A stretch of 64,000 bases of DNA from Membranipora membranacea (lineage: Eukaryota; Bryozoa; Gymnolaemata; Cheilostomatida; Membraniporidae), in contig OU612067.1 in NCBI GenBank assembly GCA_914767715.1, positions 15,009,001 to 15,073,000 of the forward strand, read 5' to 3'. Every line of letters starts with the position of its first letter. Position 1 is the stretch's first letter. Shown here piece by piece: positions 25,403 through 36,800 of this stretch. Position numbers and translations under genes: made by a program. The notes under the pieces are model-generated. The model was not told the origin of the DNA and did not search any database. It worked only from the letters and a program-made list of their open reading frames with translations.

Positions 25403-28400
25403 ATGGCGTGGCTCATGTCATGGACCTTCCATGTAATACTCATCAAAAACATTGCCTCTGGCTTCATATTAGAAAGTTTCAGCGGCCATCAGACAATATT
25501 CAACAGTACAACAACCTCTACAAACACACAGCAACACACAGAGGAACATTTAACTCGCCTTCACTGGGCTAACAGTGCCTTTGACTATATTCAATCTCTC
25601 AACTGTAGTGAGATGTATTTTACTTCACAGCGAGAATGCAATCATTTATTGAATGTTCGTAAGCGCAATGTTGCTGTTTATACTGCACAGACATCTAGCG
25701 CCGAGCAGATGGGAAATTTTGTAGCAATGTTACCAGACAGTGGCCTATCACGCGGAGGGACACATCACGGGGTTATAGCCCTCGACCCTCACCCTGATGC
25801 AAACTTTGGACATCTGGTTGTTGTATTTTTTATCGACAAGAGCCACAACACCATTCAGTGTGAAAGAAGACAAGGAATATATATTGGTATGTACAAACTA
25901 TTTAAGACATCAATCACCTTCTTTTCATATGCTTCCCAGACAATTCTAGAAAAGGATTCTAAGAATTATAAGTGATTTTATTCTTCATTGAAACCATGTA
26001 GGAGTTTAAACGCCCAATTTTAAAGGGCTTTGAGTGGCAAGCCAAACTGTTTTATTCACAACATTAAAAGAGTTGAAGCAGTTTAGAGTAGGCGAGGTCT
26101 TATTTGATGATGTTAAATTTACATGGTGTGTACCGAGAGAAACCCGAGATGAAATGTTGCTAACATGACATCAAAGACATGCGACTTGATAAGCTAAGTG
26201 AAATGGTGTTAAAATTGTATCTCACCCTCTATTGATATTGTACTTGCCTGAACTATAAGCCATTATACCTGTTGATATGAGCTAGGATAGTTTTTTTGCA
26301 CTAATTGTATTGTTATGTTTGAGATCAAAGGGATTTGGTATGTACTTTGGCAACAATAAGCAGCTAAAAGGCTATAGGCAAATGTTATATTTATAAACAG
26401 TCACACTATGTGTTTTGCATTGCTTGTGTTACATCAAAAGTGATTATGCCTAATAATCCAAACAGAGTTTGCTTGCACTATGTGGACTTCCTGTATATAG
26501 TGATGAAGCAGACCTTTGAGGTGCCGACAGCCGACATAGTTTGACCAGCCTGTTATTTTTTTATGATTCTAGGTAATGGAGAATGTATGAAGTTGGCTCT
26601 AAAGCATCGATGTAAGAACGCGATAGAGAGAAGGCGGCGTAACGATGAAAGCGAAGCAGTCATGTCAGCCCGGCTACGTCGTAAGATGGTCAGAAGATGT
26701 GAGATTAATTTCCTACCCCTTGTACACCCCTACACTGAGGTGGAGCCTGAGATCGTAGACGGTATCTCTCAGGGATATGAGCAGCACCTCCTGTGTAGAG
26801 AGGACCTGGTCGAGTTCTCACTCTGCCCCGAGCTCAGACCCGCTAATGAGACTCTTAATCTCGTCTGTAATCCAATCAGAGACAATACACGCCGCTGTGA
26901 GACGAGCCATGAGGCTGTCGGCACCACATGTGGTATGTTTGAGACATGTGACCAGGCCGTGCTCATCTCGGGAGGATGGAACAGACAGACAAGCGTCACA
27001 AGACACAGTCAAAACATCGTCAACATGTACCACCTTCTACGACGTAATGGCTTTCAAGAGCGAGGCACCAAAATCTTCTTCGCCAATGGGATGCATCGAG
27101 GTATCCAAGGTGAATGTTGTTACGCTTATATTAATTTGCGCTTTTTAATTTAACCTCTCCCATCTCCAAGTATGCTTTTCCCCTGACGTACATTAGTTGA
27201 AGATGTCCCCCTTGCCTCCCGGCTCTAAAGACATCCCGATTACAAAACTTCCCAATCAAGCTGCAGGCAAAGTAGAACAGATCTAATCGTGCAGATGCTC
27301 ACACTTGAAAGGTAGTCTGCAGGTGGCTTCAATAGAGCTTCTGTGGATAGTCGCCTGTCCATCCCATGTGCCCTACGCTCATTCACGCTTCCTCGCAGCT
27401 GTGTCAAAATAACCCAGCTAGTGTTTTGTGAACTTTAATCAGCTGTTTTGCACTATATAGATAAATATGATTTGAGTACCCCACCAATTGATCATTTTTC
27501 ATTACGTAAACTTTTTGATAGCTACTGCTTCTTAATTTGACCAATAATCCACTACCTGATTCAAACTTTTGCAGGTTGGATTTTATCATAAATCAGGTCC
27601 TTAAATCATAACACACTAGTTAACATAAATCAGCCAACTGCCAAAACTATTTTTAGCTCAAAACTCCAATTTTACATTTACGATCCAACAAAGTGAAGGA
27701 TCTAAGAAAAAAACTGTCTTTGAATTCTGATTTTTTGATGATGATGACCATGTTGTTGTTCGCTCTCACCAAACAGAGAGCTAAGTACCTTCTGCTCATC
27801 GCAGTTAAAAAATTAAAGAATTTAAAAGTTTTAGAAGGTGACCTGATGACTTTTTGCTTTCGCTTAAAACCCTGTTGAATAGCTACAGCTCAGCTACAGA
27901 AAGCGCCTTGTTGCAATTTGCAAAACTCTTTGATACATCTCTCTCAAGTTGCATCTTGAGAGCTCCCTTTGAACTTATTGTCTTAGAGAGCAAATAATAG
28001 ATTAGCATTGTACATTAGCTATATTAATAACAATTTAATTCAAAGACTTAAATAACCATTTGAGATAATTTTCAAATGCGCTCCCCTCTAATTTCATGTC
28101 ACCTGTCTGACAATATGGAGACCATCTAGGCTGCAATTTACTTTGAATCACATCTCATCTTGGCATGCCGGCCTGTCTTTGAGACTGCATTTGAGTAGGT
28201 TCATATTGTCACAACATCTGGTTACAACTAAAAGCTATTTGGAACCACATTGGTTTCATTAGAGCATGGAGCTCCTGTTTGAAACACGGATGTTTCTCGG
28301 CCTGTAATTATTTCACTTTTATCACTATTGATGTTCGCTAAGATGTGAGGGCACCAAATGCATACCAATGTGATGCGACACCCTGGCACTTTGCAATATC

Positions 28401-31400
28401 GATGCAGAGGCATGCTTTTACCTATCATGGTGACATGTTTTGCTCAAATATCTAAAGGATTTGGACGATAGAAGATCTGAATTGATAAAAAGTAACCTCT
28501 GCAATTGAATTTTATCAAGCAACAGTGATGACAAAATCCCTTTGATGTTTACTAATTTTTATTTTTGGTTGTTGTTTAACCAGGTGGCTTTTCATAGCTA
28601 GGTTATCTCCTGTGCTAGGATTATCTAAACTTCAAAGGATTCTTCCCCATATTTTAAGTCATGATGAAAAATTTGTTGTCAGTTCATCATCCAAATTGGA
28701 GACAAAACAAAAACAGAATTTCCTGAGAAGCCCAGCCGAGCAAACCATTGCCAGCTTATGAATGTGATGTAATAAAGTTTTGGCTGCCAGTGCGCTTTTC
28801 ATGTATCAATGTTTTAAATATGTCAGTATGACAGTCCAATAACAGAGCCTTTTCAGCCCCACAAATTGTGATTTGCCTATGAAGTAATTACCAAAAATAA
28901 TCATCTTCAACTTCATGTCCATGGCCAGATACAGTCCATGAAGTTTTTCTCTTTCGTAACCTTAGTTCTAACTTCGTCCTTTTAGAGGAGACGGGTGCTG
29001 ATAGTGTCAACACTGAAGTTTTCCCGGCAGCTATGAAGACAGCAATGAGATTACACATACAGCGTCTATGTCAGACGAGTCACTGTGTGGATAGTCTAGT
29101 GCTTTACCTCAACAGTCCTTCTAAAACAGACGGTACAATGCTTCTCTGGGATGTCAACAAGAACGGCAAGGTGATTACTCGTTTGTTCTTATTTGTGTCT
29201 GTTAGATTTCTCTCTATACGTCCCTCCACATTCACCCCTCCTATCTCCATGCACCCACCCCCTCATCTCTTAAATGTTCCATCAGGGTTGGCTAGCTGTC
29301 TCCAGTTGTTGAATTTTGCCTCTGACTCACGCGCTAATGTTGAATGGATTTAAACAATTCAGCATTGAGCATCTTCACTGGACGATTACATGTTTACGGA
29401 TTTTTTGGTGATGTGTCATCCTGTCCCTTCAATCTTATTCAAACTGCAGTGTAAGGGAATTTGAGCTGTGATCTCCATTTACTAGTGCATCACATATTAA
29501 ATCCATTTCTGTTGGAAAATATTAATATACAGGATAATTAAATTGCGACCAAATTTAGAAGACACACCTGCAAATTTTTCAAGGGTTTTAAGTCAATTTG
29601 AAAACAGCAGTGAGAGATGGACAAACCTAAGACAGGGCCGTAGTTTAGAAAAAATGGTAGGGGAGGCAAAAGTCCGAGACGTGTCCACCAGGAGGGGTGC
29701 TGTAAGCTCCTCTCTAAGCAATTTAAAGGCATACAACTAGCAAATGGAAACTCAGAGGAGCTGATACTGACATGGATTGTTCGATTATAGTGTTTTTAGG
29801 CCCCTGTATTTAGCTTTCTAGGGGTGTCAGTGCCTCCCCTAGAACTACGGCCCTGTAAGATGCCCTCCAGAGTTAAGAGGACTGGTTGAGAGAGATAAGG
29901 TTTCTTATTTCAAAGCGCTCATTTTATGCCAAAGTGTGAAGCAGTGTACTCATTGCCTTTCAATTTCGGCATTATATGAGATTTTGCACAATGCTCGGGC
30001 ACAATACATAAACGTAATCTATATCTATTAAACTTTCTATTGAATCTAAATCTGTTGATATTTTCGTCGCCAAAATTATCAGAATGATCATGGATTATAG
30101 TCGAGGCGGGAGACAGTGGAGACGGTGCGTTCGACGTTGAGTTCCCAGGTCAATTAGTGATGTAGGGCTCTTCAGTTTCTTTGATCTGCGCTAATCAGCC
30201 GCTATGTTTGTCTTGTAAATCCGTCGCAGGGTCTCTAACCTACTGAATCAACTTTCATCACCATAAAACCAGTCACAGTTTAGCTCCATCAAGAGGCCTA
30301 ATCCTCGAACCTACTCTCAATCATGTATGAATTAAATGATAAGTGCAATATCCCTAATTGATTCAATTTCGCTCTCTGCCCTGGGTCTGAGGGGTTTCAA
30401 GAGGCTACTGATGTAGCTTTTAACTATTATATCCTTTGTCAAGTGGCCTTTCTCGTCCCGCGCTGATCTCTAAATTATATTCACACTTTCTAATCTTGAT
30501 TATTCACACCGCGTACTCAGCAGCGTTTCAAGTCGCCGCTGCCGCCGTGTCCTCCGTCAGCAACCCCCCCCACACTGCAGCCATCGTCAGCCTTAGTCTT
30601 AAGATTATGAACTTGAGAACCACCCGAGAGTCCAATCTTGACTGAGTGAGAGAGTTATCGGAAGTTAGCTCATTAGCTTAGGCTACAATAAGCACCCTCG
30701 AGTAATCTCGAAACAATACCTCCGCTGTATACGGTGTGAAAGCTAGAGAATAACAAATCACCAATTCATTTCCATTAAATATTTGAACAAGTTCTTAATT
30801 ACAGTATTTATTTAGCCACGTTTATTATTTTAGCAATAACAACATTCTTTTGGTTTCTCTTTTTAATACCACACCTCTTCGAGGGGTAACGAAACCCTAC
30901 TTGTAAACTGTGACAAATCAAAAGGCAAAGAGGTGCAAATCAGATTCATTATCCAGGGACGTAGCTTAGAAAAAACGGTAGGGGAAGCAAAAGTCCGAGA
31001 CAAGTCCTAAGCATCACAGGGAGGGGGCAGTAAGCTCCCCAAGCAATCAAAGGCCTATATTAAGCGATTGGAAATCCCAGAGGAGCTGATTCTGACATGA
31101 ATTATTCGATTACAATGTTTTAGGCCCCTGTATTTAGCATTCTAGGGGAGGCAGTGCCTCGCTGCCTCCCCTAGAACTACGGGCCTGTTATCAAATATGA
31201 TTTCTTTGCCTCTATGATACAGGTAAACTCCTCAAACTGACCTGAGTTCACCTGTGGGATCTTGATAAAAATCATTTCTTGTATTTAGTGACTTAGCACA
31301 CAAATTGAACTTTGTCTTCCGTTGAATACTTTCATTTTTTATTGTGTGCTTATTTCATTTTTTTCGCTTTTTAGGCTGAGGACGATGAACAGTATACAGT

Positions 31401-32756
31401 GGATGAGTTGTTATCTGATATAAAGAGCTGTAAGGCCAGAAGTATACAGATTATAGCGGACCAAAGTTTCTCTGGTGAAATCAGCCGCGCCATTAGGTAA
31501 GGTTATATCATTTTCAACGAAAAAATCTTTTGGCAAAAGCGATAGCATCCATTGATGAGTGCTCACAATGTTTTTTTTAGGGGCGGAGCTGTCTAAAAGT
31601 TTGCCGAGTCTTCAGATTCTATGTTTTGATCAGTCATTGTTATTAAAATGCCTGGAGTAAAGAGCCAAAATCTCCTTTGGTCTTCAGCTTAATTGTTTTA
31701 GAGAAGGATAACCAAAATCAAAAAATGTGACTTTGTGATTGTTGGAGACGCGCTATCACTCCTGTCGTTTTCTGTTACAGGAAGTCAGACTACCACGATA
31801 ACGTGTATGCATTCGCCTCTGGTAAGGAGAATGAGTATTCCTATCTGAGTACTTTCACTGATCACTGGACTCGTATGGACCATTCACATATGTGCAGCAT
31901 CGACGCCTTCCAGGTACGCATTTCACCTAAGTACTACTCTTACACATAAGCTAACTCGAAATCTAGACTTTACGCCCAAAAGTTTGTTGTCAGGTTGATA
32001 ATATTTCCAAGAAGGAACTTACCTGCGGTAAATGAAAGAAAAAATGGCAACAATTTCTTTTTTTGGGTTAATTTAAAGTGTATGGTGTCCGCCTTTTCAT
32101 ACCACGACCAGAAGCAATTTTACTTTAAATTGGAAACTGTTTGATGTGGCCTCACTATTATAAAGGTGCAGACAGGTTACCTACTGCTTGCCCTCCTACT
32201 CTTTCTGCCTGATCTTTACATCCTACAATATTTTCACCGTCAAAAACTTTTTCTATATTTGCAGCAAGTGAAGAGTACAATGTTGCTGTCGACTCCTGAT
32301 TTGGGTACCAAGTCACATCGACCTAATGGAGGGTCTGAGGCGCTGACGCTGTTTGGAGCACCTTGTAATGTAGACCCTCCCTTCTCAAGTAACGAGCTGA
32401 AACTGTGGTACAGAGGCTGTCAGAACGTCCCTATGGAGGTATGGATCAGGACTTTCTTTGCTCCCGCCAGCTCTCCGGGCTTAACAAGCTCCTCCCACTC
32501 AGAGGTAGAGGAGGAGGAGGAAGATGTGGAGATCATAGAGAACGAACCGCCGGGTCAATCAGAAGAGCGGCCCAATCGTAGTAACTCCAATCATCAAGAA
32601 AATACACAACAAATAGAAGAAAATACAAACAATATACTATCTAATAGTGTGAATATAAATCCTAACCACCCCAGGGTTCAGTCTGATGAATCAGGGTTGG
32701 GGGAGGAGTCAACCGTCTCGACGGAACGTCATGCAAACAGTATCCCTACCACGTGA
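25403..32756 (+). CDS. Secreted protein with a caspase/legumain-like fold, catalytic residues apparently lost
   Basis: Six coding exons: 25403-25886, 26573-27109, 28986-29170, 31375-31496, 31781-31913, 32265-32756; all GT-AG and in phase, 650 codons. The ATG at 25403 has good context (accATGG) and begins a signal peptide (MAWLMSWTFHVILIKNIASG). Residues 20-280 form a Cys-bearing region with basic clusters (RRRRND, RRKMVRR) that could be processing sites. From about 290 the chain resembles clan CD peptidases (C13 legumain/GPI8, caspase-like): VLISGGWNRQTSVTRHSQN with MYHLLRRNGF; LVLYLNSPSKTDGTMLLWD; DVNKNGK, like a calcium-type acidic loop; IIADQSFSGEISRAI; NVYAFASGKENEYSY. In active relatives the third block has a catalytic His-Gly and the fifth a Cys (as in D-x-CFSG). 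Here the His is absent and the Cys position is Ser (about residue 435). A long acidic, Asn/Ser-rich tail (EVEEEEEDVEIIENEPPGQ) follows; no transmembrane helix is seen. Homology is judged by eye. Confidence 0.75.
29633..29855 (+). mobile_element. TIR element family A, copy 3 (223 bp, TSD TAAGA)
   Basis: It begins CAGGGCCGTAGTTTAGAA and ends CCCCTAGAACTACGGCCCTG. TAAGA lies at 29628-29632 and 29856-29860. It sits in the intron between exons 3 and 4 of the caspase-like gene, in the same orientation as the gene. No ORF. Confidence 0.88.
30954..31187 (+). mobile_element. TIR element family A, copy 4 (234 bp, TSD TTATC)
   Basis: It begins CAGGGACGTAGCTTAGAA and ends CCCCTAGAACTACGGGCCTG. TTATC lies at 30949-30953 and 31188-31192. 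The right end has a long hairpin: CTAGGGGAGGCAGTGCC against GCTGCCTCCCCTAG. Same intron as copy 3, 1.1 kb downstream, with a different target site. Confidence 0.88.
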
Positions 32757-32868
32757 TGCACTCACTGAAGCGTGACCATTTTTTACTTATTTTTCATCTA
32801 GTCTAGTCAACTTATATTGCATTTTTATTTCTTTTTTTTTGGCTAGAGACGCTTTTTGAAGGGCTATA

Positions 32869-32879
32869 AATAAAATAAA
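32869..32879 (+). terminator. Tandem poly(A) signals of the caspase-like gene
   Basis: Two overlapping-phase AATAAA motifs (32869-32874 and 32874-32879) about 115 bases after the stop codon. Confidence 0.65.
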
Positions 32880-33888
32880 TATATATTTTGAAATATTTTA
32901 TTTATCAATTATGTTTCCTAATGGAGCTTAAACATAAGTTGTAGAATTTTGAACCTTGGCAAATTCGACTTAATGCTGAGCTATTTTTGTCACACTACTT
33001 CGCCAAGTACCTACATCAAACAGTATATAACATGGTTACCAAGTTATCTGACAATCATGTATTTTGGCAGCAAAGATTTCGTATCAAATTCAGACCACCT
33101 CGGTTGCAGTGCCAGTTTTGGCAAGCACTTGACTTGGGCTGTCGTTTTCACGCTGCTTTGGTATAATAACATTCCATTGCTCTCAATTCAGTGCAACCCA
33201 TATAGCCTTGTCTGTTCTATGTATCATCAAGGTTTTTTCAAACTTATTTTCCCTGCTGCAATGTACTACATAAATCGTCTCCCTTTTTTTGCTGCCAAAG
33301 TCACAGAATGCTTGTATAGAACACTGAAACTATTTTCATCGCCACTTTTATGAAAAGTCGATAAACTCTAAATAAACTTCTCATTTATTATTCATTGCGG
33401 TAATACATCAGAAACTTATGCACTGTACTGGGATTTCCAGGATTAAGATATGAAGGAAGGTCCTAGAAGCATAGAAGTGAACTACCATAAGATGCATAAT
33501 AAGAAATTCATAGTATAAATAAATACATACTTGTATGTTTAGATTACTATAATGCAGCAATGAGAAAAAAACATTCAGAAACAGATTCAAGTAACATTTA
33601 GATTGTTACCAACACATCATCGGCAAAAAAACTTAACCTGGTTGACATAAATGGTGTAAAAGAGGGAAAAGCATTCAAGAGGGTTGCAGCTGTCAAGAAA
33701 TCATTGAGGTAACTACATGTTAGGATTTTATCCTATCAAAAAAACCGCATTTTACGTGGACAGAGAAAAAATAACTTAACAAATTTTTCATCAGATACAT
33801 GTATTATCAAAAAGGACTGAAATGAACACGCGAGGATTTTTTTTTAAAATGACTAAAATAGAATCAGGTGGTGTGGAAGGGAGATTAA
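32880..33888. other. Convergent spacer, caspase-like gene / LRP10-like gene
   Basis: Tail-to-tail spacer of about 1 kb. A minus-strand AATAAA (plus TTTATT, 33384-33389) lies about 500 bases beyond the LRP10-like stop and is the best poly(A) candidate there. Plus-strand frames in the stretch have no recognisable content. Confidence 0.4.
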
Positions 33889-36800
33889 TCAGTTGAGAAG
33901 AGGAACATCGTCAGAATCACGAGATAGCAACGAGGCGTCCGAATCAACCGAACTTCTCCTTAAAACCTGTCTCCTACTCATGTTAGCGTTAGTGGTCTGA
34001 GGAGAATCACTTGCGGACGGAGGGGAATCACCATCACCGTCCCCGCCTTCCTGCTCATCATCAGACTTAGGTTCTAGGGTTACTACAGCAGTATTGTCCA
34101 TTAGATCAGGAAGTAGAGGTTGAATGTTGTCAGGATTTGTGTCAGTTGATGATTCTGGAGGTTTATTTGGATTTCTTCTGTATGAGACTGAGTTCTCATC
34201 TCCGACCTCCACTAGACTGCTGTCGTTACCATCCAGTGCTCCCTACAAACAGACGTTATGTCTCAAACATGATCTCCACACAAATTTTAAACAAGGGTAC
34301 ACTGAAAAAAGTTTGATTATATTAATCATAATGTGCAGCAGTTTCAATTGTAACTGCTCAAAATGTCAAAAAAGAGTGGGGGTAAAGAGGCTCTATATTC
34401 TAGGAAGGGGGGCTGAACAAGCTGTAAATTAGTTGGTGATTGGGGTATTCAATACCTCCCGGCGCTGGAAAGTTTGCAATATCATAGAATCCAAACGGGT
34501 TTGATTGGATAAACCTGCTAAAAATATATGGAACATTTTCAAGTGACCAAATTACACAACCATAAACATAATAAATAATAATATCACCTTCACAAGAAAG
34601 GAGTCTGTCATTCAAACTTAGGACATCAGTCTAATTCATTCTGTGATAACCCTGCAATGTGGCTTGAAAAACATAAGAACAGGAGACATTCTAGTCTTAA
34701 CCTTCCTAGCATTCTAATGTCAAACTTTGCTTAATTAGGACAAAGTTTGGTGGCACCCAGAGGGTTTAACTAAGTGGAATACACAGTGTGATTATTTACA
34801 TACAGGGCTACTACTTACAGATGCCGAGGCGACACTCCTGCCCTCATCAGCGTTATCCTCCCCTTCCTGACCTCGCTGACCTTCCTCACCACGCCTCTGT
34901 TCTAACGCTGCCAGGTACTCACTCTGTACCTCATCAAAAGGTCGTGACCTCTGCATGGCCTCAGCATATGGTGGAGGTGCTGCCCGTCTCATCAGTTCAT
35001 TCTGTATCATTGTCATTGGAGATTCATACCTGTAAACAAATCGGTAATATATGATAGAGAGATATATAATATGGTCAAGAATATAACATAAAATAGAGAA
35101 CATAGACACATGATATATATAGCGCATCATATGATATATGATGGATGATATAAAATGTATGATAGAGAATATATGATAGATAACATACAATATGGTAGAG
35201 AACAGAAATTTATTAGATGCAGGCCTATCATATAATACATAAAAGAGAAAACATTATATATATAGCAAATATTATATGACATTCTCAATCGTATATATAT
35301 ATTCTCTATCATATTTTATATGATAGAGAAGGTTTGTACTGGAAACGTCTTGAAACAAAACTGCCTGGGTTTGTACTGTAGGCGTTTGACCATCCAGGGG
35401 TAGCTTTTAATTTTGAAGTGTTAATTAAACGTGAAAAAGTTCATGTGGTGGAATTTTCTGGCTGTTATGTCTCTGTGAACGAGACCTCCAATATGAACAT
35501 GGAATTTGAGTGGGTAACAAATTACTGAACACCAATATCGGCACCCTCAACTTTTCCTTCGATTCACAAATGCTTGATTGGGTCAAAAACGTTTAGAATC
35601 ATGAGAATCGATCGATTTAATGAGAATAATGATGATCTAACATTATATAGCAGGTCAGTTAAGAGGGGAGAAGGTGAAACTGGATTATAAAAGTTTTGCA
35701 AAAGATATGTGTTTCTTTGCGGGCTCTTTTGGTAGGCAATTCACCTCTAAATGACCTGCGACATTGTAGTATTATAAAACCTCATGTCTGTTTTGTGTTA
35801 GGATGGAGACTAGACAATGTTTAAGTTTATGTTATAGGTGTGGACATTCATAACCGCTTCTGCCTTCTTACAGACAAAACAAACTTTTTCTCCGAATAAA
35901 ATTGACGGATGTGGGGAAAGTCTACCCTTGTCGAAGGGCTCCTTTTTTGGTAGCCGCGCAAGAATGCTAGTGAAAGTCATGAAACAAGAACTACGATTTC
36001 TTGTGTACCCTCAGTACGTGGGAGAATTCTTTCTACACTGCGCTTAGCTTGAGAAAAACTTATTTATTAAAGTTTGGTTGTTTTCTTATGTTAAAGAGAC
36101 CGGCAGCCATGAAACAAAACAACAATAGTGTATCGTGTTCAGCTGTAGTATTGTTATTAGAAGGATCAAACGCTAACCGCCCGCCTACCCTTTGTCTTTG
36201 ATTACCCGCTAAGTTAGTGTTTGAAATATTTGAGATTTTTAAGGTTTAATCTTCGCTGCGTGGCTGTGTGTCGGGCGGCGGGGTATTTCTAGGTGTGTAA
36301 CAAATGTATGATGTCGGGGAAATCGAGTATGCATTGGTTGATTGAATTTTACAACTGGGTAGATACCAAATAGGACTCAGTCACTCCATGCATGCCTCGT
36401 TACCTCACTTCAAACCAAGGCGCTGTTAAACTGATTATTAGCCTACAATATGAATACCGAATTTAGTGAAATGAACTGTTGAAAGGATACTACAATAAAC
36501 ATCTAAAAATTCTAACTAAAATATTATATTATACAGCACTAATGTATCACATCGGTGTATTCAAATCTGCCAGCCGAAAAGAGTAATCAACTCGATAAAA
36601 ACATTCTAAGTGTTGTAAGTGGTTCTGGCAAGTTAAAAGCCCAACATCAAAGCAAAACGAGGCCTGTATTGAATTCTAGTCGGCATACTTCAAAGACAAA
36701 TTATAAATGCATACAATCACATCAATAAGGACTCAGCTAGCAGGCTTTATATTAAATAGAGCATAATATTGAGGGGGTGAAGAAACAAACATCGCATCAT

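Noticed and set aside
26769-27033. Antisense and shifted frames over exon 2 of the caspase-like gene
   Set aside because: They are shadows of the real exon, which is in phase with its neighbours.
25403-32756. Active legumain or caspase
   Set aside because: The catalytic His-Gly is absent and the Cys position is Ser, so activity is not supported.
34792-35312. Tyr/Ile-rich minus-strand frames
   Set aside because: Outside the real exon at 34819-35029 they translate the AT-rich minisatellite.
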